Assembly: GCA_964036665.1 (NCBI GenBank)
Contig: OZ038531.1
Coordinates: forward strand, 7,688,168-7,752,167
From: Gordius sp. MW1
Lineage: Eukaryota > Nematomorpha > Gordioida > Gordea > Gordiidae
Direction: 5' to 3'
DNA length: 64,000 nt
Under the pieces are notes generated by a model. It worked only from the letters and a program-made list of their open reading frames with translations. It was not told where the DNA came from and ran no database searches. Below are positions 1 through 11,900 of the stretch, piece after piece; position 1 is the first letter of the stretch; the number at the start of each line of letters is the position of its first letter. Made by a program: the position numbers and the translations under genes.

Positions 1-273
1 TGATTTGGTCTCTACCACAACGGTGCCAGCGCACTTTTTTCACTTTATGCTAGGTTTTAGCTTAATTAAATTTATAATTTGCGTCTGATCTATATTGATC
101 TCTTTGCTTTATTAATTTCAGTTTAAAGGTTCGCCTTCCACCGATGTTGTTTTAGTTTAATTAAATAAATCAAACATTACTATCCATATCCACATACAAT
201 CCATCTTATATAAATAATCATAAAAAATCACCCACAACAAATAATATTTCTTCAATCTATAATAATTTATTAC
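1..273. other. AT-rich spacer, no gene seen
   Basis: Stop-rich AT-rich DNA in all frames. No coding, RNA or repeat signature could be supported. Confidence 0.5.
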
Positions 274-433
274 ATGGGCGTAGCCCCCCCCTTCCCAAAT
301 TACGACAAAAATTTTTCAATGCAAAAACATTGGAAAATTAAAAAAATTAATGTTTTGCCCTCCCCCCCCCCCCCTCTAATTGAACTTTTAAACGTCCCCC
401 CCCCCCCCCTAATCTAAAACTTGGCTACGCCCA
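274..433. mobile_element. GGGCGTAGCC-family TIR element
   Basis: The left end reads ATGGGCGTAGCC and the right end GGCTACGCCCA, forming inverted termini around a C-rich and T-rich core with two long C runs. It encodes no protein. Flanks share a degenerate TTTATTA at both sides, compatible with an old target duplication of about 10 bp. At least eleven related copies occur in the window. Confidence 0.75.
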
Positions 434-1075
434 GGTTTTATTATCATATTCTTTTTGGTTAGGCTTATTTATTATTAATTTAAAGGTTATTTTCGTGATT
501 TTTTATATTTAATTATTAAATAGCAAAAACAAAATTTTAAATTAAATCAATAATTATTTTTGATCCAAGTTTATAAATTGTGTTCCTTTTATTAAATTAC
601 TTTTCAGATTTTGCATTTAAATTATCAAAGTCTCGATTAAAGAAAATTAAATACATAAAAAAGTCTTTGCACAAAAGCTGAATTTAGTTACAAATAATTA
701 TTAATATGTTCAGAGTTTTTTTAGAATTGCGAAGGCTATATTATAATTAATAAGTAATTATACTATTTTATGATGAGATGTGCTAAGGCAAATCCGTTAA
801 AGATGAATTGCCTGTATATATTTTCCTGCGAAATTACTCTCTTGTTAAAAGCAATCTGTTAAGTGAGTTATAACATAAGACCCTTTATGGTAAAATTTTG
901 TGTGCATATTTTTTGAACTAATTTATTTTGTGTGCATATTTTTAGCCCTTTTTGAGTAGTTGAAAATGCCGCGATTCAAAACACCTTAATAGAATGCCAA
1001 CGTCTCATTAATTTGATCATATTTTATTAAGGTCATCGGTTTGATCAATAAATCCCATTAAATATGGATATTAGT
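434..1075. other. AT-rich spacer
   Basis: No exon-like stretch with plausible splice sites was found. A short direct repeat (TTTTGTGTGCATATTTTT type) occurs near 895-945. Confidence 0.4.
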
Positions 1076-1238
1076 ATGGGCGTAGCCAGGGGAAGGCAGG
1101 GAAGGGTGGCTGCCGCCCCTTTAAACCCAAACAATTCGTAATAATTATTAAAATTTTGGCTGACATTTCGAAATAAATTCTAATTTGCCCCTCCCTAGAT
1201 TATTGTTGCACCCTATAATTAAAATCCTGGCAAGCCAT
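1076..1238. mobile_element. GGGCGTAGCC-family element, right end decayed
   Basis: The left terminus ATGGGCGTAGCCAGG is followed by the family's GGCTGCCGCCCC and GCCCCTCCCTA blocks. The right terminus has decayed to CCTGGCAAGCC instead of CTGGCTACGCCC. Confidence 0.65.
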
Positions 1239-3213
1239 TGTATTTTGGTATTTTGTGTGCTTTGTGTTAATTTTATAAATGCTGCTGTACACCGCATTGG
1301 CTTTGCAGTGCAATATCTCATTTCTTAATGCACAAAAAGATTAGAATTATCGACATTTATAACTATTTTATTTTATAATATAAAACATGTGGCATCACTT
1401 TCCGACGGATTTTCATAAAAAGACGCTGAAGTTCAAGTTGTGATATTAAGTTCTAATTAAATTGGTGGAGGTTTATAGAAAATTGGTATAAACTATCACG
1501 GGAAACGTTACTTACTATATTTTAAATAAGATTCATTCCAAACCATTTAAGTTTACGTAGCAAATTATAGGTGTGGCTGTGGGTGGCGTCACACCATCAG
1601 AATACTCTTTCATTATGTATGACAAATCATTTCCTGGTTTCTCCTGCTCCTCCTCATAAGAATGAAACTTTTAATCTCTACCCATTAAAAACTTCTAGCC
1701 CACGCCCGTCCTCTCTCAAGCTCCTTTCGACTAACATTATTATGCTATGGCATGGCACTCCCTTTTAATCCTTAGCAACTTTCTTCACACATATTATTTC
1801 TAAACTTTATCAACTACGCAGCGATTACAATCTCTGAACCTGTGCAATTTAGTGTTGTTCTTCGCAACCCTCCTTAATCCCAACAAATTCCATAGTTCCC
1901 TAACCATCTCAGCGCGGGGGGGGGCTTACGTAATTCTTTCGTGTCCCCGGTCATTAATATAAGCTAGTAAATAAGTCTTTACGTAGTGTTGTTTGGGGAC
2001 TGGTAGAGAAAGTATGAAGATGGAAGAGATAATAAAGTAAAATAAGTTCTACTACCACCTTACCTTTACTGATGCAGCAATGCTGTGTACTTTTCCCATT
2101 ATATCAAAAAGGCAATAACCTTAGAAATGCGTTGTTGTGCTAAATTATCTCTCAAGTCATTTTGACGCGCACACCATAATATTTTGGGGATAATTTCGAG
2201 AACGGTTTAAATTGCCTGTGCACCGCTACTCCAACAAAGTAATTATACCCAACAAAAAACGTTATGTCGTGCGGAAATATTTTTTGCAAGAGCTGTTGGT
2301 CTATCCAATAACCTTTGGAAAAAGTGACATTTTAATGATGCTCATCCATACTCCAATCTTTATATTCGATGTCGCCACTTCTTTTATAATAAGTTATACT
2401 TACAATTGCTTGCTATTCCCGTAGTGCCTGAATATTTCTAAGCTAAGATTTGGATCCGGGGGGAACGGGGCAGAAAAGCTATTATACTATAACTTTATAA
2501 AAAAAAATAGTGGTATAGATTGAAGGAGGCGGCTGACCACCTTTTCCGTTACTATAAAATAGTAATGCAATTTGCATATGTCCACACGGTTAATTAAATT
2601 ACAATTTTAGATTTTTAAGTGTAATTAAGGCCCACTGGTCAGGCCTCTTAACCAATTCTACTTTATAATTTCCTAAAATTGTATTTGCCCAATTGAGTGC
2701 CCTAACTCGCCTTTAACTAATCAGGCCCGCACCTTTAAGTGCTTGTTGTATATAAGTAAGCATTTGAAAAATAATTAAACAAATATAATTAGTGGTTTTT
2801 GAGAATGCAATTAAAATTAAATAAACAACGTGAGCCAGGTTAATATTAAATAAAAAGCGAAAGGCAATTTTATAAGTATCAGCCTCTCAACCACATACCT
2901 TAAGAAAAGCTCATTTTGTCTGAAAGTCAAGCAAAACAATTTTGCTTATTAAACTAGGCACACACAAGTAATTGCGGCCCGGGCGAGTAATAATGAAAGA
3001 TTCTGTCTCACTCTCAACGTAACATTACTAATATTTAATTTATTTTTATCCGACAACCAAACAAAGTCTCGATGCGTCTAGCAAAGGACGCTGCAAAATT
3101 GGCAGATATGATGTTTGTTTAAAGGTCATACAGATAGGTAATAAATATTGCGCTTGTTTAAATATTGAGTTTCAAGCCTTGTGCGTTTTTCACGATATAC
3201 ATAGTAAAGTGCA
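1239..3213. other. Intergenic, no supported gene
   Basis: The open frames here are at most about 70 codons, of low complexity, and have no matching splice partners or recognisable motif. A G run sits near 1917-1924. Confidence 0.4.
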
Positions 3214-3323
3214 GGCTTGTAGCCGGAATTTTCTCAAGGGTTTAGGAATTTCGGTAATTTTTTCATAATTTTAATTTACAATATAATAAAGATAAGAAAT
3301 GAGAAAAGTCCGGCTTACAAGCC
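3214..3323. repeat. Small fold-back (MITE-like) element
   Basis: An imperfect inverted repeat of about 22 bases, GGCTTGTAGCCGGAATTTTC on the left and the complementary AAAGTCCGGCTTACAAGCC on the right, encloses about 65 bp of AT-rich DNA. No coding capacity. It could be a solo miniature transposon. Confidence 0.55.
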
Positions 3324-4346
3324 GGGCAGGGTCATTGTCGTAAAATTATATTCGTAGCGGGTCCGGGCGGGCACCGTAACATGATTCGAGAAATTCAGGC
3401 TTAATAAAATTTTTTAAATAGTATTGCATTGCTTTTGTGTATTATTTTATCTTTTTATTTGATTCTATTATATTTATTAATCGTGTTCCTTGCCTTAAAA
3501 AACGTGAATTAAATCTACACTTTATCAAAAATATAACGAAATTACTGCCAAAAATTTTAAAATTCATTATTTCGAACTGTTAGGGCAGCTTTAATAAGTC
3601 GGACACGAGCCGACGTTGGAAGTGTTTAAGAAGGCCCGGGAAGGCATTTCAATTATAAATAGGACAGGGCCATAAGCAAATTTTTTTTAAACAAGGCTAA
3701 CTTCTAAAATGATATGAATTGTGTAACGTTAGAAAAAATGGCGTAAAAAGACATGGTTATTATTTCTTTTACTTAGCGATTTTTTATAGAAAAATTCACC
3801 TGAGGTGGGAACATTTCCGATGAATTATTAAAATAAAGCCAATTCATTTTATCGATGAACAAACTAATTAAATATTTCAGTGGTGCATGTGATTGTGGGG
3901 AGACAAAAAGGTGCATTCATAATATTAGGCAGTGGCTTTAATAGCACTTTGTAAGCTGTTAGGACTTAGGATATCAAACGCATTTTTGTTACCACAAGTC
4001 TCTTAAGATTGAGACAAAGCCATATACCAAAAACCATCTATTTTATTTAATATTTGTGCCATTTAAATCACTTATTCAGCCAAATAATATCCTAAGCTTT
4101 TAGCATAATAATTAGCGGGTCCTGGGAAAACAAGATTTTTATAGGAACTCAACGTTCAGTAACTTGTGAAATGAAGAATTCGATCAATGTGATACAAATT
4201 GTTAATTGAAATAAACCTCAATGAATTTAGTTGAAATATTAGTAAGAAAATTTTGTATCTTGGTAAATCTAAATTTAGATCTAACATATAAATCAACAAA
4301 TTTTAGCTGCTGAATGTCAAAATCCTTGTTCTGCCATGGTTTGCAT

Positions 4347-4771
4347 CAGAGGTCAGATTTGTTAGAATTTTTCTGCCCGAACCCGGCCCGGCCCGATTTT
4401 ATAATTAATCAGCCCGCCCGAGCCCGCCCGAACTCTTCTATGTGACTGCCCGGTAATGCCCGAATCATCTCAGCTGCCCGAACTACCGGCCCGAAATGGT
4501 GTGTTTTAAAATTTTTAGCACTAATATCGTTATATTTTTTAAAAATTTTATCTTTATTTTTGATTTTTTTTAAATGAGAACTAGGATTAACAAACATTAT
4601 GAAATCAATTAAAAAAGTGGCAAAATATAGACAAAAACAATATGATACATTATTTTAAAAACGAAATTGAGCCCGAATTGTCCGAATCTTGTTATGGTGC
4701 CCTCCCGGGCCCGCCAAGTATGACAGTTGCCCGGCCCGGCCCGTGGGCCGGGCCAGGTAGGTTCGGGCAGC
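4347..4771. mobile_element. Non-autonomous hAT-like element, CCCGG-rich ends
   Basis: GC-rich ends made of CCCGAACCCGGCCCG-type arrays surround an AT-rich centre. The ten bases TGGTTTGCAT occur immediately outside both ends (4337-4346 and 4772-4781), which is a good target duplication. The left end begins CAGAGGTC, like the TAGAGGTCTGC ends of other copies in this window, while the right end has diverged to GGTTCGGGCAGC. It carries no transposase. Confidence 0.65.
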
Positions 4772-4781
4772 TGGTTTGCAT

Positions 4782-5702
4782 AGTAAGGGTATATTGCTGA
4801 AAAATATTAAGGCAATTTGTCAGTATAAAAGGATAGAGATAAATTAATATTTTTGTATATAACTCTAAAATCAATTATGCCAGGATAAATTTCTAATGAA
4901 TTTCTTTTATTTATAACTCAAATTTATTAATTAAACATTTTAACGATTAATTTGCAAGTTATGGCGTTTAAAAAACGCCAAAATTGCTGGTTTTATCAAC
5001 TTTGACATCAAGTAATTAAAAACTTGACGTATAGGAAAAAATAAAAAACATATTCGTGTTCACCGTAAAAACTCTACCAGAATCTGCAAATAATAATTTG
5101 CCGGTTGATTTTTCTTGTGGAACCGTGTAATTTAAGCTAAGACTTTTATCTTGAACTTATAAGATGGCAAATCGGTTAAATTTTGATAATCTGCAACTGA
5201 TTGTGCAAACGCCATAAAATTGGATGCTAACTTAGAAAATAGAAATAATTTATACAAATAATATGTCATATTTATTAAAACATTATATGTTAAATACCAA
5301 CATTGAATTTTAAATAGATATTTTCAACAATTATGCTCGGGTTGAAATTATAAAATGATCAAATCGAGGGTCCTGTGTCTGGTATGGTAATAATCATTAA
5401 ATTATTTGCTCAGAATAAAACTTATCTTTAGATTTCTACCAAATACCTATAAAATTCACATCATACCTTCTTCAAACCGAGTATTTATCAATTTTAAAAT
5501 TTTTTGTTGTTTACATATTTATATTAAGAATTAAGGTATATGTTATTGTCGAGGAATTACTAATTATATGGTACTCCATACGATTAATTATGCGTTATAA
5601 TATTTTTGCCGAAATTAATATCTACTATATCCTTATTTTAATAACGTAATAAACATAGCTTAGAATAAACACTTTCATCCATTGCATTAAATCCATGGAA
5701 AA
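4782..5702. other. AT-rich spacer
   Basis: No coding or repeat feature was recognised. Confidence 0.35.
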
Positions 5703-5712
5703 GGTAATGCGC

Positions 5713-5806
5713 ATGGGCGTAGCCAATATTTCAATATAAAAACCCTTAAAAATAAAAAATTTGTGTTTTGTCCCCCCCCTCTAATCCAAAACCTGGCTAC
5801 GCCCAT
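5713..5806. mobile_element. GGGCGTAGCC-family element with perfect 10-bp target duplication
   Basis: This short (94 bp) intact copy runs from ATGGGCGTAGCC to GGCTACGCCCAT. GGTAATGCGC is present directly on both flanks (5703-5712 and 5807-5816). It is the cleanest copy for defining the element ends and the target duplication length of this family. Confidence 0.85.
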
Positions 5807-6512
5807 GGTAATGCGCTAAAACAAATCGCGAATTTATATACTACTTTTCTGAAGATGAGAAAGCAAACAAATAACTCTACAAGATGTTCAGTCTTTACCA
5901 AGCGTGGAAACTAGGAACGTTTAAAGTGGACTTAGCACGAACTTAACTCTACTTTTGAGGTAGCCTCCTCGACCCCAACCACGATCCATCTTTTTGCTCG
6001 CTACTTGAAAACGTGTGACCTTCAAGATAAAAAGGGACAAGAGGCCTTTAGGATAAAAATAAGTGTGTGAAATCACCCCTTCAGCTATGTTACGCTTGAA
6101 GAAGGGGAAAATCGTTTTCAATTATATACACATTACACACCATGTGAAAAATGGCTTGAGATTACTTGACCGAGATGCTGTTTTGCTGCTGCTGCACAGG
6201 AAAGATTTATTCCTTTTCCCGTCCACGTTGCAAAGTTTGAAGTGCAAATAAAAGTCTCCCTCACACGCACACGTATAGATTTGTGGTCGATCACAAAGCT
6301 TATTTTTCACTTAACCTATATAACCTTTAATTAAATTGTAATTTTGAGATTAATTAGCTTTCGTTTTAATATTTGAAACTTTTTTTTACCGAGCTATATA
6401 GAAACTTTAATTTGAGTTTAAGTTATAACGTAGCGCGTTATATCAGTTGTAGTTGTAGCCTACCATTAAATCCTAAAAATATTCTACGTAGCTTGAAAAC
6501 GTTCAATTTTTA

Positions 6513-6676
6513 CAAGCAAGTAGCCAGGATTATATTCAGAGAGGGGAGCAATAATGATTTACAGAGGGAAATATGTTAATTTTTTGAAATTTTTGCCATA
6601 ATTATATTAAATTTTAAAAGATTTTTGGATTTAGAGGTGGGGCAACCGCCCCTCCTTGTCGCTCTCGGCTAGCCCA
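6513..6676. mobile_element. Decayed GGGCGTAGCC-family element
   Basis: Recognisable internal blocks are GTAGCCAGG, GAGGGGAGCAATAATG, TTTTTGGATTTAGAGG and CCGCCCCTCC, ending GGCTAGCCCAT. Both termini carry substitutions relative to intact copies. Confidence 0.55.
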
Positions 6677-8955
6677 TGAATCCTTAGAGTCTACTTTATG
6701 CCCATTTGCCTACTTTTCACTAGATATTCAATTTTGCTACATTTGAGCAATTTTAGAACCGATTTATATAATAGATTCCAACACATATTTTATTACATTC
6801 AATTAAAAATGTTTTAAATTCTAATTGTCCAGTTTAAATTAGGTGTAAAGCACTTCGAGTCAGCATTAGCAAGTCTTATAAAATTGGAAAATAAAATAAG
6901 TAATAAAATTATAAATTAGTTCTAAATTTGTAATTAACTTATTTTTGAATCATTGGGCTTTTACGTTTCCAAATAAGTTTAAATTGTGGGTCCAAATGTC
7001 CCTAAGGTGAAGTTCTTTAGATAAAAGAGTCCATGATGCCTTTTAATTTTTTTTATGTTACACTGCTTTTATGATAAATAAGTTACAATGATAAAAAGAA
7101 GTTTAAAATTAATTAAATTTAAAATGGTTCTGTTATTGTTGGCCTAATGATTATGTGGAATAAAAAATTTCAAATAAAGAATAACTAATCAATAAAAACA
7201 CATTGTAAATAAATTGCACGTTGTTCAATTCTTGATCATCATTAACGCGACGCGACGATGGGATAAATTCGACCAAATAGGCAGTCTATTAGAGACTACA
7301 CCGGCAAAAACTTATTTTCAAAGTTTTATAATAATTTATTGATTTCCTGTTTATTAAATATCTGCATTAAACAGGCCGGGAATATAACTAAATAATAATT
7401 ATTCTATCAAAGAGTTTCGCTCTTTGACATGGTAACTGTAAAGTCGGCAAGGAGAAGACTGTTGTACATCAAAAGCGGGCCGCCCGCTGAAGGCGGAAGG
7501 TGTTAATACGAGGAAAATATTAAAAAAATGATAGCAATAGTAATATTGTTAATAATAACGGGCAGTAAATGTAGAGAGTAGAGACATTATTGATCTTTTA
7601 CAATTGCAAGAGGTGTAATAACTTACAAAAAAATTAAAATTATTGATTTTAAGGCAAGTTTCCACCCAACCTCCAACTGCCATTGTAGTAGTTCATAATT
7701 GTAGTACTCTTTGTTGTAAAAATTTACTTTGGCCCAAAAATCGATTTAGGGTAAATAAAATAAATTGATCATCAATCGAGTAAAATTAGCCTCGTAATAA
7801 AGTCAAGGTGGGACCTAGTAGGGGGCTGTGAGTGGGGTGGAGGGGAAGCTGAAATGCCCTCTGTCCTTCCTCATAAATAAAATATATAAAATGGCACGAA
7901 AAATATATGTGTTTGTAAAGAGGATGCGAGACGTGATGTATCATGTATATGTGGAGGACAGAGGAGCTATACTAGCTAGCTACTACCCCTTACCTGAAAA
8001 AAAACAACATATCCATATATACGTACATACCTCAATTTTGGGTAGTTAAATATAGTCTTTTTAATCCTAAAGCCTCCCACCCCCCTTCTTCTCTTACAAA
8101 ACATTCTCTCTTGATTTCGGTAGGTTAAAGTTGTAATCTAAAAAAAATAATAGAGGTTGGACGAGTCTAACCTTCAACTTACTTCCCTTAATCATAGAGC
8201 GTCTTATATAAAACAACTTTTTTCGACGAATGACATCTTCAAAAATTTGCTAAATAAAGTAATATATGTCGACTTTCTCGAATATTTACACAAAAAACTA
8301 CTAACTACCGCCGCCATCTTACCTTTCGCGTATAATAAATTAATTTTCACTGTTTGTCTGTAAGGACTGAGGAGACACATCATATAATATGCGATAAGGC
8401 ATAATCCACCCTTCTCTTGACTTAGTATCCGTATCCGTCACTAGTTATTATTATACTGCACAGAATATTACCGAATGATTCTTTTACTCAAAGAAGCATG
8501 TGTTTAGCTATTATATGTAACGTTGCTGCATGTTTTACACTATTTTAGCCACAAAAAATATTTATTTGACCAAGCTTAAACTTCGCGATATAGCATATAC
8601 CCTCTAAATAACCGCAACGCATTTGTTAGAGATCAGCCGAGAGGATCTTGAAATAAAAGCAACAAACACTCTCTCCATCCACTCCGTAACATATCGGAGT
8701 TTGATTATTACTTTACCATCAAAAATCCCAATTATTATTTCATAACATAAAGTTTAGCGATTGAAATACAAAGTACTCTCTCAACAAACACTTTATATAT
8801 TAATTTTTCCAACTTATTTATCGCGATTTTAATGATCACATCGGATAATAATGGTCGATATTTATTTTTGACCGATTTAAAAAATTTTCCGACCTAAAAT
8901 AAAAAAAATATTGCAACTCTCCAATCCTATCTTTAATACCTATTCCGTAAGCTAA
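6677..8955. other. Upstream of formin: no further exon identified
   Basis: I searched for upstream exons coding the missing N-terminal part of the formin DID domain and found none that joins in frame. The stretch is AT-rich with low-complexity open frames only. A distal promoter or non-coding first exon could lie here but is not visible. Confidence 0.3.
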
Positions 8956-11900
8956 ATGGCACGAGCTTTGGATAACCTAGAGCTTGATTGCATTATCGAG
9001 GACGACACATACTGCGAAAAACTTTGTAAAGGTAAATTTATGACGTTTTAAATTTATAAAATTCTATCTACACTAATACTTTTGCAACTTGATTAATTTT
9101 CCATATTTTTATTAAGTAAAAGCCTAAAATATTTATTTAATAAGTATTTTGAATTCTAAACAATAGTTTTGTTCTTAGATATATTTTAAATTAATTTAAA
9201 ATGCACTTAAGATTGAGTTATTTTATGTCGATTTAATTGTGAGTTTTTAAAAACAGATATATATCCTTTAAAGTCTTTCTGGAACTAAATTTTTGAAATT
9301 TATTAACTCATTTAATCTTTGACTGATTGATCAGGGTTAGATTATTATTTTAAGCCAAATTAGTAACTCCCACATTAACTCTTTTTGACCTACCGAAGAA
9401 ATATACTACCCTACCAATACTCATTGAATAAAGTTTCATGTGCAAAACGTGCTTAATATCACTTTTTAAAGATTAGTTAAGTTTTGGCAAGCGGTGAGTT
9501 CAAAGTACACAAGCATCAGACAAATTACCAAAGTCGTTAGAAAATTAACTATTTTTAACAAAATTATTGCTTAAACTTCATTGCATTTTTAAATATCTGG
9601 TTTTTGTAAAGCTGTTTGCCATTATAGGAATAAACGCATTTGTTAGGTAATCTATTAATTTTTTTAACAGTTTTAGGTACAATGAGTTTTAACATGGGCG
9701 TAGCCAGGATTGGATTTAGAGGGGGAGATATTGATTAAGGGAGGGGCAAAATGATAATTTGTAGTAATTTTAGTCATAAATAAATTAAATTTTGAAGAAT
9801 TTTTGGATTTAGAGGGGGCAGCCTACCCTCCCTGCCACCCCCTGACTACGCCCATGAGTTTTAATAACTGTTTTTTGGGTAACAAATTTATATTTAAATA
9901 TAAATTAGTAGTTATTGGTTTTAAGCCATTAGAGTTTTTTCCATTATCATTTACAGCTATGGTAGTTTTAGAGCTAATTACTTTTAGCATTTGATTATAT
10001 TTTGTTGAACCCGAAATCTCTTGTCAATAGAAATATTAATACTCTGTTCGAGATTAGATGCCATGAATTTTGTCTAAAAGGGGTAGAGGAACTTATTCTC
10101 AAAACGTTTTTCATGGTAAATAACGTGAACGCATGCTAGATAAAAACATTTTTTCCCCATTCCAATTGATTAGCTATTGATTGGCAATTTTCTCATACAG
10201 CATATTTGATGCATTTTTAAAAAAGCCTTACACTCTCATCTCATCCTTTAGCCACAGTTAATAACGATCGGTTAATCTAAGCACAAATATTTAATGTCCA
10301 TATGGAAATTATTTCCGCATTACTCCCTCTCTCTCTTCCCCATTCCCCCGCCCCAGCCCTCAAGCGCCCCATTTAATGATTTAGATAGCGTCCTAAAATT
10401 CACATTTTGCTGTACTGCTTGTGCATTGAAACGTTTGCTTATAATGTGCATCGCCCAAGTCATGAAGTTTATTGGTCTCGGCGAGGATGGTGCGTGCATG
10501 CATACCTTATCCGAAATTTTCTAAGTAATTAATTAACATTAAACATTGCAGGCAGTCACTTTGCTTGAAAGAGATCTCGTTGATATGCCATTTGCTAATT
10601 TCATCAATTATAGAATCTCTAAAATTATTTTTTTATTAATTGCTATAACGTATGATATTAATTTCGGAAAATATACATACCTACTTGTCAAACAATTTAC
10701 ATTAAAATGTATACACAAGAAGAATCGCTTGTCTAAATCCAATTTCAAATCTAATCCCGCATTTTATTAAGGCAATATTCAAACAAATCAAATGTTGTTT
10801 GGTTATTCCGGACGCATAATTTTCTAGTCAAGCTACGCAAACATAATAAATAACACTCGAACGACAAATTTAATACAGATAATTGTATAAGGCAATAAAA
10901 ATTATATAGACTAAATATCCGTCATGTAAGACAATCATTTCTGGGAATGTCAACTAAGTAGGCCTCTTTAAAGACAACCTTATATAATTTTATGACAAAA
11001 TGACCAACCTTTTATTCCGAAAAATTATAAAAAGAGAAAATCGACACAATCGCTTTCATTTCACATTTATGAAGCCCCTGAGGCCGATGCCTTTACCTTT
11101 GAAAAATCCCTTTATTCGCGACCAGCTCGTGATTTTTGACAACCTTGAGCATCTCTCCTCATCTTAAGGTAATAGGTAGTGTAGTCTTTTAGTTAGGTTT
11201 ACTAGGACTTGTTTTTCATTTGTTATTTATTTGGTAGTTAAAAAAGCGTAAAAAGAGTCCGAATTTGTAGTATAAATTGTATCACATATATATAATAAAT
11301 GCCAAAATAGTAAAATGGCTTAAAGCTCATAGACATAATCCAGTGGATAAGTGGGGGGGGGGGGGGGTCAGAGGTGAAACAGGTGTATGCATTATTTAAC
11401 CTGTCGCAAAAAGTAATATTTAGACGTAGCCTCAAAACTAGCGACCAAAACACCACCTTTGTCAATTTAGGTTAAGTGGCCCTGTTAAACAACCTCGATG
11501 AATATATTATATATCAATCTTAACTATTTACTAAAACTTTTATATGTGGGATATATATATTTTCGGAAAGAAAATTATTTTATTTCTAAATGAATAAATT
11601 AAAATATCAAATTTGTAATTCATTTATTCAATCATATAGAAAATAATACCTTAATTACTTATTTATAACTTATATTAGATTCACGATTTTTATCGGACTT
11701 TTGAAATAGGGTCTTTATTTGGATGATAAAGTCCATAATTTTTAAGTTTTAAAAATAAATTTTATCGTTTCATTTTTATATTAACATTTTTGTAAGTTAA
11801 ATGTAAAAAGTCAAAATTTTTCAATTTAAATATAACAAAAAAACGTGCCATTTTAAAGGGTAAACTACAAAAAAATAAAGGCAAATGATTTTACTAAATG

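Noticed and set aside
8157-8363. 68-codon frame upstream of the formin tested as an upstream exon
   Set aside because: No donor or acceptor in the right phase and no DID-like sequence.
10294-10524. 76-codon frame tested as missing DID exon of the formin
   Set aside because: It does not align with DID helices, and no splice junction joins it in phase to exon 1 or exon 2.
11353-11367. 15-G run as regulatory quadruplex
   Set aside because: A single homopolymer with no further G tracts; most simply a microsatellite.
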